Assembly (NCBI RefSeq): GCF_001514285.1
Contig: NZ_KQ949040.1
Span: forward strand, 68,440-123,536
Length of the DNA stretch: 55,097 nt
Reading direction: 5' to 3'
Origin: Streptomyces sp. DSM 15324
GTDB lineage: Bacteria > Actinomycetota > Actinomycetes > Streptomycetales > Streptomycetaceae
Positions 46,605 through 54,628 of this stretch are shown one piece after another. The notes beneath the pieces are model-generated. The model made no database searches and had not been told where the DNA came from. It saw only the letters and a program-made list of their open reading frames with translations. How positions within the stretch are numbered: the stretch's first letter is position 1; each line of letters opens with the position of its first letter. A program made the position numbers and the translations under genes.

Positions 46605-47348
46605 TCACCACTGGATGGGGCCGAGCCGATCCGTGAAGGTCCCGCTCGGGCCGTCGGGGTCCAGCAGCGCCAGGCGAACGATCGAATCGGTGCCCTCGGT
46701 CACGGTCAGCTGGCCCATGTTGTTGTTCATGTCGGTGGCTGCGAAGGTGTGGTTCACGACTTCCCCGGGGGTGGCGGCGTTGAACTTGATGCCGGGGAAC
46801 GCCTGCGCGTAGCGGACGGTGAGCATGTTCAGCGCCGCCTTGGAGGAGCTGTAGGCGAGCTCGTGCATCTTCGAAACCGGCTGCTCCGGATCGGTCACCA
46901 CGGAGAACGCCCCGACGGCGCTGGACACCATCACCACCCGCGGGTGGTCGGCGGCCTGCAGCAGCGGCAGGAAGGCGTGGGTGACGCGGATCGGGCCGTA
47001 GACGTTGGCGTCGTAGACGGCGTGGACCTCGGCGACGGTCGCCTGGGCGGGGTGGATCGCGTGGCCCGGCGCGCCGGCGTTGTTGATCAGGACGTCCAGC
47101 CGGTCGGTGTGCGTGCGGACCAGTTCCTCGGCGGCCGCCACGGACTCCTCCGAGGTGACGTCGAGCGGGACCAGGACGACGTCGGTGCCGTCGGCGGCCA
47201 GCTTCTCGGCGGCCACGCGGCCCCGGTCCTCGTCCCGGGAGCCGAGGAACACCTTCCATCCCAGCTTTCCGAGGCGGCGGGCGGCCTCGTGGCCCAGGCC
47301 CTTGTTGGCTCCGGTGATCAGGACTGTGGACTGCTTCGTGTCGGTCAT
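46605..47348 (-). CDS. Short-chain dehydrogenase/reductase
   Basis: Classical SDR of 247 residues from the ATG at MTDTKQSTVLITGANKGLG with GGGGG in front. Motifs: cofactor loop TGANKGLG, DVTSEESV, LDVLINNAGAPGH, VVMVSSAVGAF with the catalytic Ser, and AYSSSKAALNMLTVRYA with YxxxK. The SRDEDRG after the second strand suggests NADP(H) preference. C-terminal NHTFAATDMNNNMGQLTVTEG resembles actinobacterial carbonyl-reductase-like SDRs. Substrate is unknown. Confidence 0.9.
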   Translation of the reverse strand: MTDTKQSTVLITGANKGLGHEAARRLGKLGWKVFLGSRDEDRGRVAAEKLAADGTDVVLVPLDVTSEESVAAAEELVRTHTDRLDVLINNAGAPGHAIHPAQATVAEVHAVYDANVYGPIRVTHAFLPLLQAADHPRVVMVSSAVGAFSVVTDPEQPVSKMHELAYSSSKAALNMLTVRYAQAFPGIKFNAATPGEVVNHTFAATDMNNNMGQLTVTEGTDSIVRLALLDPDGPSGTFTDRLGPIQW

Positions 47349-47443
47349 GCCCCCAAGACACCGCTCCCGTCGCTCCTGTGACACGATGTGAGCGGCATCA
47401 CATCACTGGAGTTCCTCGCGCTTCGCGGACAAGTGGGCCTGCG

Positions 47444-47947
47444 TCAGGCCGCGTTGGAGGCGAGTGCGGCGAGAATGGCCTTGGCGCCTTTCCGGTAGAA
47501 GGAGAGGTACGAGATCGAGCTGGTCAGTTCGATCTTCTGACCGTCCTCGTCCATCAGCTTCAATCGGCGCGACAGGCCCCACCACTTGACCCGGCTGGTG
47601 GTGGTGGCCCGGTTCATCCGGAGGAGCTCACGCTCGGGTTCGTACCCCCAGGCCGCGAGGGACAGCAGGTGAATGGACGTCGCGGTGACGACGACGACCA
47701 TGCGTACGGTCACCCCCTGGGAGTTGGCGTTGACCCGGCGGGCCGCGCGGATCCCGATCGCGGCGAGCACTCCGTCGGTGAGCGCGTCGGCGTCCAGGAT
47801 GGAAGCCACGGTGCTCGACGCGACGCCCCCCACCGCCAGGCCCAGATAGTCGTCCTGGAGACCGAAGATGCCGACCGCCTCGATCGGCTCCTCCAGCTTG
47901 AGGACTCGCTGGGACCGCTCGGCAAGGGTGACCAGGTTGATTCTCAT
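47444..47947 (-). CDS. Conserved hypothetical, PH-domain-like
   Basis: This is a 167-residue protein from the ATG preceded by GAAGAAGG. The second half, VRMVVVVTATSIHLLSLAAWG, MNRATTTSRVKWWGLSRRLKLM and DEDGQKIELTSSISYLSFYRKG, has the alternation of strands seen in bacterial PH-like domains, ending in a C-terminal helix. The first half (KLEEPIEAVGIFGLQDDYLGL, DALTDGVLAAIGIRAARRVNA) is helical. I do not recognise a named family. It is divergent from the two-component system. Confidence 0.65.
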   Translation of the reverse strand: MRINLVTLAERSQRVLKLEEPIEAVGIFGLQDDYLGLAVGGVASSTVASILDADALTDGVLAAIGIRAARRVNANSQGVTVRMVVVVTATSIHLLSLAAWGYEPERELLRMNRATTTSRVKWWGLSRRLKLMDEDGQKIELTSSISYLSFYRKGAKAILAALASNAA

Positions 47948-48245
47948 GTGCTGCCTTCTTCCGGGGACGGTAATGTCACGGTCATGCCAAGGGGGACCCA
48001 AGTCGACACCACAGCGACACCAAGAAGGTGCCAAAGGGCGTTGACAGTGCGTGAATTGACGTGCCGTCGGTGGACTCGCCGAGCGGGCGCCGCAGGAACG
48101 CTCCGGCAGCATAGGACGGGGCGCGGGGGGCGCGGATCCTTCGTATCGGCGTCCTTTTCTCCTCCCCCGGAAGGGGTGGGACGGGCTCCGGACACCTTCC
48201 TCAGGGCAGGTGCGACGACCCTCCGGGGCACCGGTTCGGCGTGGT

Positions 48246-48251
48246 TATAGT
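48246..48251 (+). promoter_or_regulatory. -10 hexamer TATAGT, leaderless start of the sensor kinase
   Basis: TATAGT is followed by seven bases and then a GTG at 48259. An alternative GTG at 48241 would place the hexamer inside the gene and has no SD. The leaderless reading is preferred. Confidence 0.5.
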
Positions 48252-48258
48252 TCGGGCC

Positions 48259-49704
48259 GTGAGGACGCCTTGGCCGGCAGCGGTCTGCGACTGGGTGGGG
48301 GTGCCGCGGTCGACGGCGAGGGACACCGGCATCGCCCTGCTTGTCATGCTCCTTTCGTTCTGGGACGCCCACGGCAACGCTCTCGGCGCCCCCGCGTCGT
48401 CGACCTGGACGGCGTGGCGGTGTGCGTGCGCCGTGATCGGCTGCGGTTCCCTCGTCCTGCGCGAGCGCCTGCCTCTGACGGTTCTGGGCGTCTCCCTGGC
48501 CGCCGACCTGCTGGCGCAGGTGTCGCGCGGCGGCGGGCGGGTGGATTCCTACGCCGTGCTGCTCGCGGCCGGGAGCGCGGCGTCGAACGTCGGCGTCACC
48601 CCGGTCAGCACCGCGTTCTACATCGCGGCGACGCTCGCGGAGTCCTTCGCGATGCGCCCCCTGCCGGGGGCGACCCGGGCGGCGGCCGTCTGCGCGGTGT
48701 TCCAGCTCGTGATCATGGCGGGGCTGCGGACCGGGATCCGCCGGGAGCGCGCTCAGCGCACCCGGGAGCATGTGGAGCGGCTGTACGAGCGCGGTGCCGC
48801 CGCGGCCCGGCAGCATGCCCTGCTCATGCGGACCGCGGCCGCGGAGGAACGCCTGCGCGTGGCGCGCGAGGTGCACGACGTGCTGGCCCACACCATCAGC
48901 GTGGTCGTGATCCAGGCCACGGCGGCGGCCGACGGCTTCGAGCACAGTCCGGTCCGCGCCAAGGCCGCGGTGGAGGCCATCGGAGAGGTGTCCCGCCAAG
49001 CCCTGAAAGACCTGCGCTCACTGCTCAACGCCCTCCACGACGACTCCGACGCGCCCGCCTCCCCGGCCGCTTCCCCGCCCACCGGCACGCCCCGGGCGCC
49101 CTCGCACGGGGACACCGACCTGTCGGGGCTCCTGCCCATGATCGACCATGTCAGGGCCACCGGCCTGGCCGTCGACCTCGATGTCGCACAGCCCGTTCCG
49201 GCGCTGCCGCCGACGGTCGCCCTGGCCGCCTACCGCGTGGTCCAGGAATCCCTCACCAACACGCTGCGCCATGCCCACGCCCGCCGCGCCGTCGTCCGCG
49301 TCGCTCACCGGCACTCCGCGGACGACCCGGACGGCGGCGTCCTGATCGTCGAGGTCACCGACGACGGCTGGGGCCTGCTCGGGGGCGCGCCCGTCTCGCC
49401 CTCGCTCGCCGGGAGCGGACGGGGACTGACCGGCATGGCCGCCCGGGTACACGCCCTGGGCGGCACGGTCGCTTCGGGCAACCGGGAAGCGGGCGGCTTC
49501 CAGGTGAGCGCCCGCATACCGGTGGGTGCTGCCGCTGCTGCCGCTGCTTCCGCCTTCACCGAGGAAGAACAGGGCGCCTCCCCGACCGGAGGCCAGGACA
49601 CCTCCACGCCCCGAGGCCGAGACACCTCCACGCCCCGAGGCCAGGGCGCTCCGCCGCCCGACAACCCACCGTTGGACCCGCCCGGTCCCCGCGAAGACAG
49701 GTGA
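48259..49704 (+). CDS. NarL-type two-component sensor histidine kinase
   Basis: This is a 481-residue membrane kinase from the GTG at 48259. Four or five N-terminal helices (IALLVMLLSF, CACAVIGCGSLVLRERL, LTVLGVSLAADLLA, TAFYIAATLAESFAM) form the sensor. The HisKA_3 domain has AEERLRVAREVHDVLAHTISVVV with phospho-acceptor His206. The HATPase has QESLTNTLRHAHAR (N box), VTDDGWG (G1) and GSGRGLTGMAARVHALGGTV (G2). The final 60 residues are low-complexity with a duplicated DTSTPRG block from a 24-bp DNA repeat. The response regulator starts six bases after the stop. The signal is unknown. Confidence 0.9.
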   Translation: MRTPWPAAVCDWVGVPRSTARDTGIALLVMLLSFWDAHGNALGAPASSTWTAWRCACAVIGCGSLVLRERLPLTVLGVSLAADLLAQVSRGGGRVDSYAVLLAAGSAASNVGVTPVSTAFYIAATLAESFAMRPLPGATRAAAVCAVFQLVIMAGLRTGIRRERAQRTREHVERLYERGAAAARQHALLMRTAAAEERLRVAREVHDVLAHTISVVVIQATAAADGFEHSPVRAKAAVEAIGEVSRQALKDLRSLLNALHDDSDAPASPAASPPTGTPRAPSHGDTDLSGLLPMIDHVRATGLAVDLDVAQPVPALPPTVALAAYRVVQESLTNTLRHAHARRAVVRVAHRHSADDPDGGVLIVEVTDDGWGLLGGAPVSPSLAGSGRGLTGMAARVHALGGTVASGNREAGGFQVSARIPVGAAAAAAASAFTEEEQGASPTGGQDTSTPRGRDTSTPRGQGAPPPDNPPLDPPGPREDR

Positions 49705-49710
49705 CGCGAC

Positions 49711-50370
49711 ATGCTCCGAGTGCTGATCGTCGACGACCAGGAGCTGGTCCGTACCGGTTTCCGGATGATTCTGGAGGCCCGGGACGACTTCGACGTCGTC
49801 GGTGAGGCCTCCGACGGGGGCCAGGCCATAGCCCTGAGTGCGACCCTGCGGCCCGACGTGGTCGTGATGGACATCCGTATGCCCGTCGTCAACGGCATCG
49901 ACGCCACCCGGGCCATCGCGGCATCCGGCGCCGCCACGAAGATCCTCGTCCTGACCACCTTCGACACCGACGAGAACGTGCACGCGGCCATCCAGGCGGG
50001 CGCGAGCGGCTTTCTCCTGAAGGACACCCGGGCCGATCAGTTCGCCGACGCCGTCCGCACGGTCGCCGCGGGACACGCCGTCATCGCACCCACCGCGACC
50101 AAGCGGCTGCTCGACCATGTCGCACGGGCCACACCCCCAGGTGCGCCGCGCAACCTCGACAAGCTCGACGTACTGACCCGACGCGAGCGCGAAGTCCTGG
50201 TGCACGTCGCCGAAGGACGCTCCAACGCGCAGATCGCGGCGGAACTCCACCTCAGCGAGACCACCATCAAGACCTACGTCTCGGCCATCCTGCACAAACT
50301 GCACCTGCGGGACCGCATTCACGCCGTCATCACCGCGTACGACTGCGGCCTGGTCCCCACCAGCCGCTGA
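49711..50370 (+). CDS. NarL/FixJ-type response regulator
   Basis: Partner of the preceding kinase, 219 residues. The receiver domain has LIVDDQELVRTGFRMILEA, phosphorylation site Asp54 in VVVMDIRMP, the Thr switch LTTFDTDE and Lys104 in FLLKDT. The LuxR-type HTH is LTRREREVLVHVAEGRSNAQIAAELHLSETTIKTYVSAILHKLHLRDR (residues 153-200). The end is followed at once by a hairpin shared with the convergent acyltransferase gene. A DNA target cannot be inferred. Confidence 0.94.
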   Translation: MLRVLIVDDQELVRTGFRMILEARDDFDVVGEASDGGQAIALSATLRPDVVVMDIRMPVVNGIDATRAIAASGAATKILVLTTFDTDENVHAAIQAGASGFLLKDTRADQFADAVRTVAAGHAVIAPTATKRLLDHVARATPPGAPRNLDKLDVLTRREREVLVHVAEGRSNAQIAAELHLSETTIKTYVSAILHKLHLRDRIHAVITAYDCGLVPTSR

Positions 50371-50389
50371 CCCGCCGTGGAACGGCGGG
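50371..50389. terminator. Bidirectional hairpin between convergent genes
   Basis: CCCGCCG and CGGCGGG pair around TGGAA. It begins directly after the response-regulator stop and ends one base before the stop of the opposing gene, so it could serve both. Confidence 0.7.
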
Positions 50390-51616
50390 CTAGGGGGTGC
50401 GGGCGGTCCGCCCCAGCAGGCCCAGTTCGTGGAGGAAGGACTCGGCGAGGAGTTCCGCGTCCTCCGCGCCCGAGTTGGTGGCCACGCCGAGGGTGTGGCC
50501 GCGGGCGCAGCCGCCGAGGGTGAAGGTGACCGTGTCGGCCGGCGGGACCATGGGGACGGTGGTGACACGGCGCAGGGGGCGGCCGGCGAGGGTGCGGCCG
50601 CATTCACGGAGATGGACGTAGGAACAGGCGGCGGCGGCGTACGCGGGGGCGAAGAGGCGGGCCCTGGCCAGCACCTGCCCGGCGCCGGGGAAGGCCCCGG
50701 CCACCCCTTCGAAAAGCCGTTCGGCCGCCCGGGGCGGCCGGACCTCCGTGGTCAGCAGGCCGGCGCAGGCGGCGAGCCGGGCCGCCGGAGCGGCCAGGCC
50801 CACGGGCGCGGGCACCCGTACGTTGGCGAAGGCGTTGCCGAGGAACTCCCCGTGTCCGGGCGGCCGTTGGTCCACCGGCACCGACAGCCACACCCGCTCG
50901 GAGGCGTCCGGGGTTCCCGCCGACGCCAGCAGACAGGAGCGCAGCACGCCCGAGGCGGCCGCGAGGAACACCTCGTTGGTGGTGACCGGCTGCCCCGGTA
51001 CGGCCCGGCGCGCCCCGCGCAGCAGGTCGCCGGGCAACCGCACCACCGTGAACGCGGGCCGGCGCTCCCCCTTGCCCGGCGGCGGTACCGCCAGCCCCGC
51101 CGTGAGCAGCCCGGGACCGCCGACCGCCGTGCGCCGCAGGGTGCGCGGCTCGGCGACAGCGGCGGCGGCGTCGACCGGCGGGGCGCCGTCGAGGAGGGCG
51201 CGCAGCAGGGTGGTGAGGGAGCGGCCGTCGAGCAGGCTGTGGTGCATCCGGAACAGCAGCGAGAACTCCCCGTCGGCCGCCCCGCGCAGCAGGTGCAGAT
51301 TCCACGGCGGGCTCCCTTCCGGGAAGGGCGTGCGGAACCACCCGTCCACCGCCTCCGGCAGGGTGACGTCGTCCTGCACGACCTGCCCGGCGGGGTCGCC
51401 GTCCTCTCCCGTCGCCCAGCGGTGCCGACGCGGGCCGGACAGCAGGCGCCGGCCCAGCCGGGGCAGCCGGGCCCACCGCTCGGCGACGAGCGCGCGCAGT
51501 TCGGCGGCCGTCGGCGGGGTGCCGCCGAAGTCGAGACAGACCCCGGCGTTGGGCGGCCCGAACGGCCAGCGGGCCATCCCCTCCTCCAGGAAGGGCAGAG
51601 GCATCGATCCGGGCAT
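50390..51616 (-). CDS. WS/DGAT-like acyltransferase
   Basis: This is a 408-residue member of the wax ester synthase/diacylglycerol acyltransferase family, which joins acyl-CoA to long-chain alcohols or diacylglycerol. AGGAG precedes the ATG at MPGSMPLPFLEEGMARWPFG. The active-site HHxxxDG is MHHSLLDG (His125-His126, Asp130). DUF1298 motifs follow: VTTNEVFLAAASGVLRS, VWLSVPVDQRPPG, GNAFANVRVPAP and a C-terminal TFTLGGCARGHTLGVATNSG. It is divergent from a glycosyltransferase-thioesterase pair, which suggests linked lipid chemistry. Confidence 0.82.
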   Translation of the reverse strand: MPGSMPLPFLEEGMARWPFGPPNAGVCLDFGGTPPTAAELRALVAERWARLPRLGRRLLSGPRRHRWATGEDGDPAGQVVQDDVTLPEAVDGWFRTPFPEGSPPWNLHLLRGAADGEFSLLFRMHHSLLDGRSLTTLLRALLDGAPPVDAAAAVAEPRTLRRTAVGGPGLLTAGLAVPPPGKGERRPAFTVVRLPGDLLRGARRAVPGQPVTTNEVFLAAASGVLRSCLLASAGTPDASERVWLSVPVDQRPPGHGEFLGNAFANVRVPAPVGLAAPAARLAACAGLLTTEVRPPRAAERLFEGVAGAFPGAGQVLARARLFAPAYAAAACSYVHLRECGRTLAGRPLRRVTTVPMVPPADTVTFTLGGCARGHTLGVATNSGAEDAELLAESFLHELGLLGRTARTP

Positions 51617-51818
51617 CGGGCTGCTCCTGTGGTCGCGGGATCCGTAGTACCCCAACGGACCGGCACCGCCCTCGGTCACGCGTCAACACGCCGCCGTCCC
51701 CACCTCCCCGATGGGGTGATCCTTCGCCGGAGAGGGGCCCGGACGGCGGTACGGGTTCGTTGTGCAGAACCGCGCACCGCACCGCGCACCGCACCGCCCA
51801 CAGGACAGGACCACGCCC

Positions 51819-53000
51819 GTGCCCGGCACCCGCCCCGCTCATGTCGCCGTCGTCAACCTGCCGATGCTCGGGCACGTCAACCCGACGCTCGGAGTCGTCG
51901 AGGAGCTGGTCCGCCGGGGCCACCGGGTGACGTACGGGATCAGCGAACACTTCCTGCACCAGGTGAAGGCGGCCGGCGCGGAACCCGTCCTCTACCCGGT
52001 CGACGCGGGGGACGGCTCGGAACCCCCCGAGCGTCTCTCCGAGGGCTTCGCCCGCGCGGTCCACGCCTCCCTCGGCGCCCTCCCCGCCCTCACCCGCGCC
52101 TACGGCGCCGACCGCCCCGACCTGATCCTCTACGACGTGTACGGCTTCGCGGGCCTGATCCTGGGCGCCCAGTACGGCATCCCCACGGTTCTCTTCTCCC
52201 CCACCCACCTCTCCTACGACGGCATGATCCCGGAGTTCTTCGACGGCATCCCCGCCGTCGGCGACCTCCCCGGATACCGGGACCTCGCCGACGCCCTCGC
52301 CTCCCGGGGCCTGGACCCCGCCCCCCTCCACGAGTTCCAGTCCCCGGCCTACGCGATCGCCGCCCTGCCCCGCACCTTCCAACGCCGCCCCGACACGGTC
52401 GGCGCCGGCCGCGTCGCCTACACCGGCCCCATCCTGGGCGACCGCTCCCACCAGGGCACCTGGCACCCGCCGCACCCCGACGCGCGGGTCCTGCTGATCT
52501 CCCTGGGCTCGCAGTTCACCCGCCGCCCCGACTTCTACCGCGCCTGCGTCGAGGCGTTCGCCGACGGCGAGCACCACGTGGTGATGTCGGTGGGCTTCGA
52601 GGTCACCCCGTCCGACCTGGGACCGCTCCCCTCGAACATCGAGATCCACGCCCACGTCCCCCAGGTGTCCGTGCTGTCGCGGGCGGAGGCCTTCGTCACC
52701 CACGCCGGCATGGGCGGCACCATGGAGGCGGTCGCCCACGGCGTCCCGATGGTCGCGGTCCCCCAGATGGCCGAGCAGCGGGTGAACGCGGCCCAGATCG
52801 CCCACCTCCGCCTGGGCGTCCACCTCCCCCGCGAAGAGGCCACCCCGGCGGCGCTGCGCGAGGCGGTCCGGACGGTGACGGCCTCCTCCCCGATCCGCGC
52901 GGGCCTCACCTCGCTCCGGGCCGAACTCGCCGCCGCGGGAGGGGCCGTGGCGGCGGCCGACCTCATCGAGGAAGCCCTCCGCTGCGGGGTGACCCCGTGA
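51819..53000 (+). CDS. MGT-family (GT1) glycosyltransferase
   Basis: GT-B enzyme related to macrolide and sterol glycosyltransferases. The GTG at 51819 has AGGA eight bases upstream and gives 393 residues, the family norm; a GTG 19 codons earlier adds only a His/Arg/Pro repeat (APHRAPHRPQDR). Acceptor domain: VAVVNLPMLGHVNPTLGVVEELVRRGHRVTYG. Donor domain: VLLISLGSQFTRRPDFY, HVPQVSVLSRAEAFVTHAGMGGTMEAVAHGVPMVAVPQMAEQ, the signature of NDP-sugar binding. The stop overlaps the thioesterase GTG. It may glycosylate a lipid or natural product, or inactivate macrolides. Confidence 0.9.
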   Translation: MPGTRPAHVAVVNLPMLGHVNPTLGVVEELVRRGHRVTYGISEHFLHQVKAAGAEPVLYPVDAGDGSEPPERLSEGFARAVHASLGALPALTRAYGADRPDLILYDVYGFAGLILGAQYGIPTVLFSPTHLSYDGMIPEFFDGIPAVGDLPGYRDLADALASRGLDPAPLHEFQSPAYAIAALPRTFQRRPDTVGAGRVAYTGPILGDRSHQGTWHPPHPDARVLLISLGSQFTRRPDFYRACVEAFADGEHHVVMSVGFEVTPSDLGPLPSNIEIHAHVPQVSVLSRAEAFVTHAGMGGTMEAVAHGVPMVAVPQMAEQRVNAAQIAHLRLGVHLPREEATPAALREAVRTVTASSPIRAGLTSLRAELAAAGGAVAAADLIEEALRCGVTP

Positions 53001-53428
53001 TCGACACCCTGGCCTCCGGCACGCGGCCGCACCTCTACAGCCGCCCGATCCGCATGAGCGACCTGGACCCCTTCAACCACGTCAACAACGTGCGTCTGCT
53101 GGAGATGATCCAGGACGCCCATGTCGACCTCTTCTACCTCCAGCCCGGCCACTCGGGCGAGGAGATCCGCCCCCGCATGGTCTACGTCCGCCACGAGCTG
53201 GACTACACCGAGCCCCTCGCCTTCCAGCCGGACCCGATCCTCGTCCGCACCACGATCACGACGGTCCGCCGCGCCTCGTTCAGCCTCACCAGCCACATCA
53301 CCAGGGGCTCGCGGACGTACTGCACGTGCGTGAGCACAGCGGTCGCCTACGACGAGGCGGAACGCTGCCCGCGCCGCCTGGAGGAGGCCGAACTGGCGGT
53401 CCTGCGCCGCTACGCGCCGGAGGCGTAG
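52997..53428 (+). CDS. Hotdog-fold acyl-CoA thioesterase (4HBT)
   Basis: This is a 143-residue protein starting at a GTG overlapping the glycosyltransferase stop. Hotdog thioesterase marks are YSRPIRMSDLDPFNHVNNVRLLEMIQDAHVDLFY, with the catalytic Asp and the HVNN loop, then RHELDYTEPLAFQPDPILVRTTITTVRRASFSLTSHI. It would hydrolyse acyl-CoA or acyl-ACP. Translational coupling with the glycosyltransferase implies a shared lipid-type pathway. The last 19 bases overlap the convergent DUF397 gene. Confidence 0.9.
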   Translation: MIDTLASGTRPHLYSRPIRMSDLDPFNHVNNVRLLEMIQDAHVDLFYLQPGHSGEEIRPRMVYVRHELDYTEPLAFQPDPILVRTTITTVRRASFSLTSHITRGSRTYCTCVSTAVAYDEAERCPRRLEEAELAVLRRYAPEA

Positions 53429-53661
53429 GAGAGGAACGCCGTCCAGGCGGCGCCGGTGACCTGGAAGGTGGGTCCGTCTTCGAGCTGCTTGGAGTCGCGG
53501 ACGTGAATGAGGGTGGGGGTGGCGGCGACTTCGAGGCAGGAGTCGCCCTCGCTGCCACTGCTGTAGCTGCTCTTGAACCAGTCCAGGGCGACTTCGAGGC
53601 AGGAGTCACCCTCGTTGCCTCCGCTGTAGCTGCTCTTGAACCACACCAGTTCCTGCATCAC
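53410..53661 (-). CDS. DUF397 protein with duplicated WFKSSYS unit
   Basis: This is an 83-residue protein. DUF397 normally has one block of the form WFKSSYS...GDSCLEVA, then VRDSK and W..F. Here the block occurs twice in tandem (VWFKSSYSGGNEGDSCLEVA then DWFKSSYSSGSEGDSCLEVA) before the usual HVRDSKQLEDGPTFQ and AAWTAFLSYA. DUF397 proteins are partners of XRE/DUF5753 regulators in Streptomyces, and some act as small antitoxin- or effector-like proteins. It overlaps the XRE stop by four bases, so the two are coupled. Confidence 0.9.
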   Translation of the reverse strand: MMQELVWFKSSYSGGNEGDSCLEVALDWFKSSYSSGSEGDSCLEVAATPTLIHVRDSKQLEDGPTFQVTGAAWTAFLSYASGA

Positions 53662-54503
53662 TCGTCTCCCCGCAGTTTCCCGATGAGGGCCAGCGACTCC
53701 CGGGGCGGGAGGGCCAGCGCCCGGATGGTGCCGTACCGCAGCTCCAGGATGCGGAGCTGCTTCAGTTCGTCGGTCGCCCGCCCGTTGAACGCACCGTCGG
53801 CCCGCCCCAGCGCCGTGCCGTCAGCGAACTTCAGCAGTTCAATGCGGCCGTCCAGCCCGGGATGCACCTCGACGTGGGTCGGCATCACCTGAAACGTGAC
53901 ACTCCGCATGCGGCCCACCTCCAGCAGACGTTCGAGCTGCTGACGCCACACCATTGTGCCTCCGAGCGGCCTGCGCAACGGCCCCTCCTCCACCACGAAG
54001 CTGAGCGCGGGCGCGGGGTCCCGATCGAAGATCGACTGTCGGGAAACCCGTGCGGCCACCATGCGCTCCACCTCCTGCCGCGAGTAGGGCGGCTGCCGTG
54101 ACTCGAACGCGGCCCGTGCGTGATCCGGCGTCTGCAGCAACCCGGGGATGATGTTGCACTCGTACAGCCCGATCTCGACCGCCTTCCCCTCCATCTCCGC
54201 AATCTCCCGAACCTTCTTCGGATAAGCGACCTTCTTGACGTCCTCCTTCATCGCGGAGAGCAGCCCACCCGCCCCGAGCACCTCGTCCGCCCTGTCCAGG
54301 AACTCGGGCCGGGGAATCCTCTTCCCGCTCTCGATTTTGTAGACCATGTCCTCGCCGTAACCGACGGCCGTGCCGAAGTCGCCGGCCCGCATGCCGACCG
54401 CCTCGCGCCGGAGCTTGAGTTGCCGGGCGACGGTGGCGACCACCGCGACGCCCCACTCGTCGGTGGGGTCGACCTCCCACCCCGGCTCATCCCCCTGCGT
54501 CAT
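53658..54503 (-). CDS. XRE-family regulator with DUF5753 domain
   Basis: This is a 281-residue regulator. The N-terminal HTH is VARQLKLRREAVGMRAGDFGTAVGYGEDMVYKIESGKRIPRPEFLDRADEVLG (residues 25-78). The DUF5753 sensor-like domain follows: EGKAVEIGLYECNIIPGLLQTPDHARAAF, RVSRQSIFDRDPAPALSFVVEEGPLRRPLGG, VTFQVMPTHVEVHPGLDG and the ending DELKQLRILELRYGTIRALALPP. It forms an operon with the DUF397 gene and is divergent from a HATPase gene across a 13-bp dyad, the standard three-gene Streptomyces module related to the Abr/bldB-linked regulators. Confidence 0.92.
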   Translation of the reverse strand: MTQGDEPGWEVDPTDEWGVAVVATVARQLKLRREAVGMRAGDFGTAVGYGEDMVYKIESGKRIPRPEFLDRADEVLGAGGLLSAMKEDVKKVAYPKKVREIAEMEGKAVEIGLYECNIIPGLLQTPDHARAAFESRQPPYSRQEVERMVAARVSRQSIFDRDPAPALSFVVEEGPLRRPLGGTMVWRQQLERLLEVGRMRSVTFQVMPTHVEVHPGLDGRIELLKFADGTALGRADGAFNGRATDELKQLRILELRYGTIRALALPPRESLALIGKLRGDE

Positions 54504-54556
54504 CCCGAAGCCCCCTCAGACCGTGCTCGACATGCCCGGACAGCGCCGGACAAAAG

Positions 54557-54596
54557 GTGGACAGTGACTGTACGCAACGACGTAGTCACTATCCAC
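54557..54596. promoter_or_regulatory. Long dyad between the XRE and HATPase genes
   Basis: GTGGACAGTGACT and AGTCACTATCCAC are inverted copies over 12 of 13 positions, separated by 14 bases. It lies centrally in the 125-base divergent region, where an autoregulatory operator for the XRE protein would be expected. Confidence 0.65.
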
Positions 54597-54628
54597 GGTA
54601 AGCAGAAACGGCCACGCTAAGTGACGTG

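Noticed and set aside
51762..51818. Upstream GTG start for the MGT glycosyltransferase
   Set aside because: It adds only a His/Arg/Pro repeat and has no Shine-Dalgarno; the GTG at 51819 has AGGA at good spacing and gives the family length.
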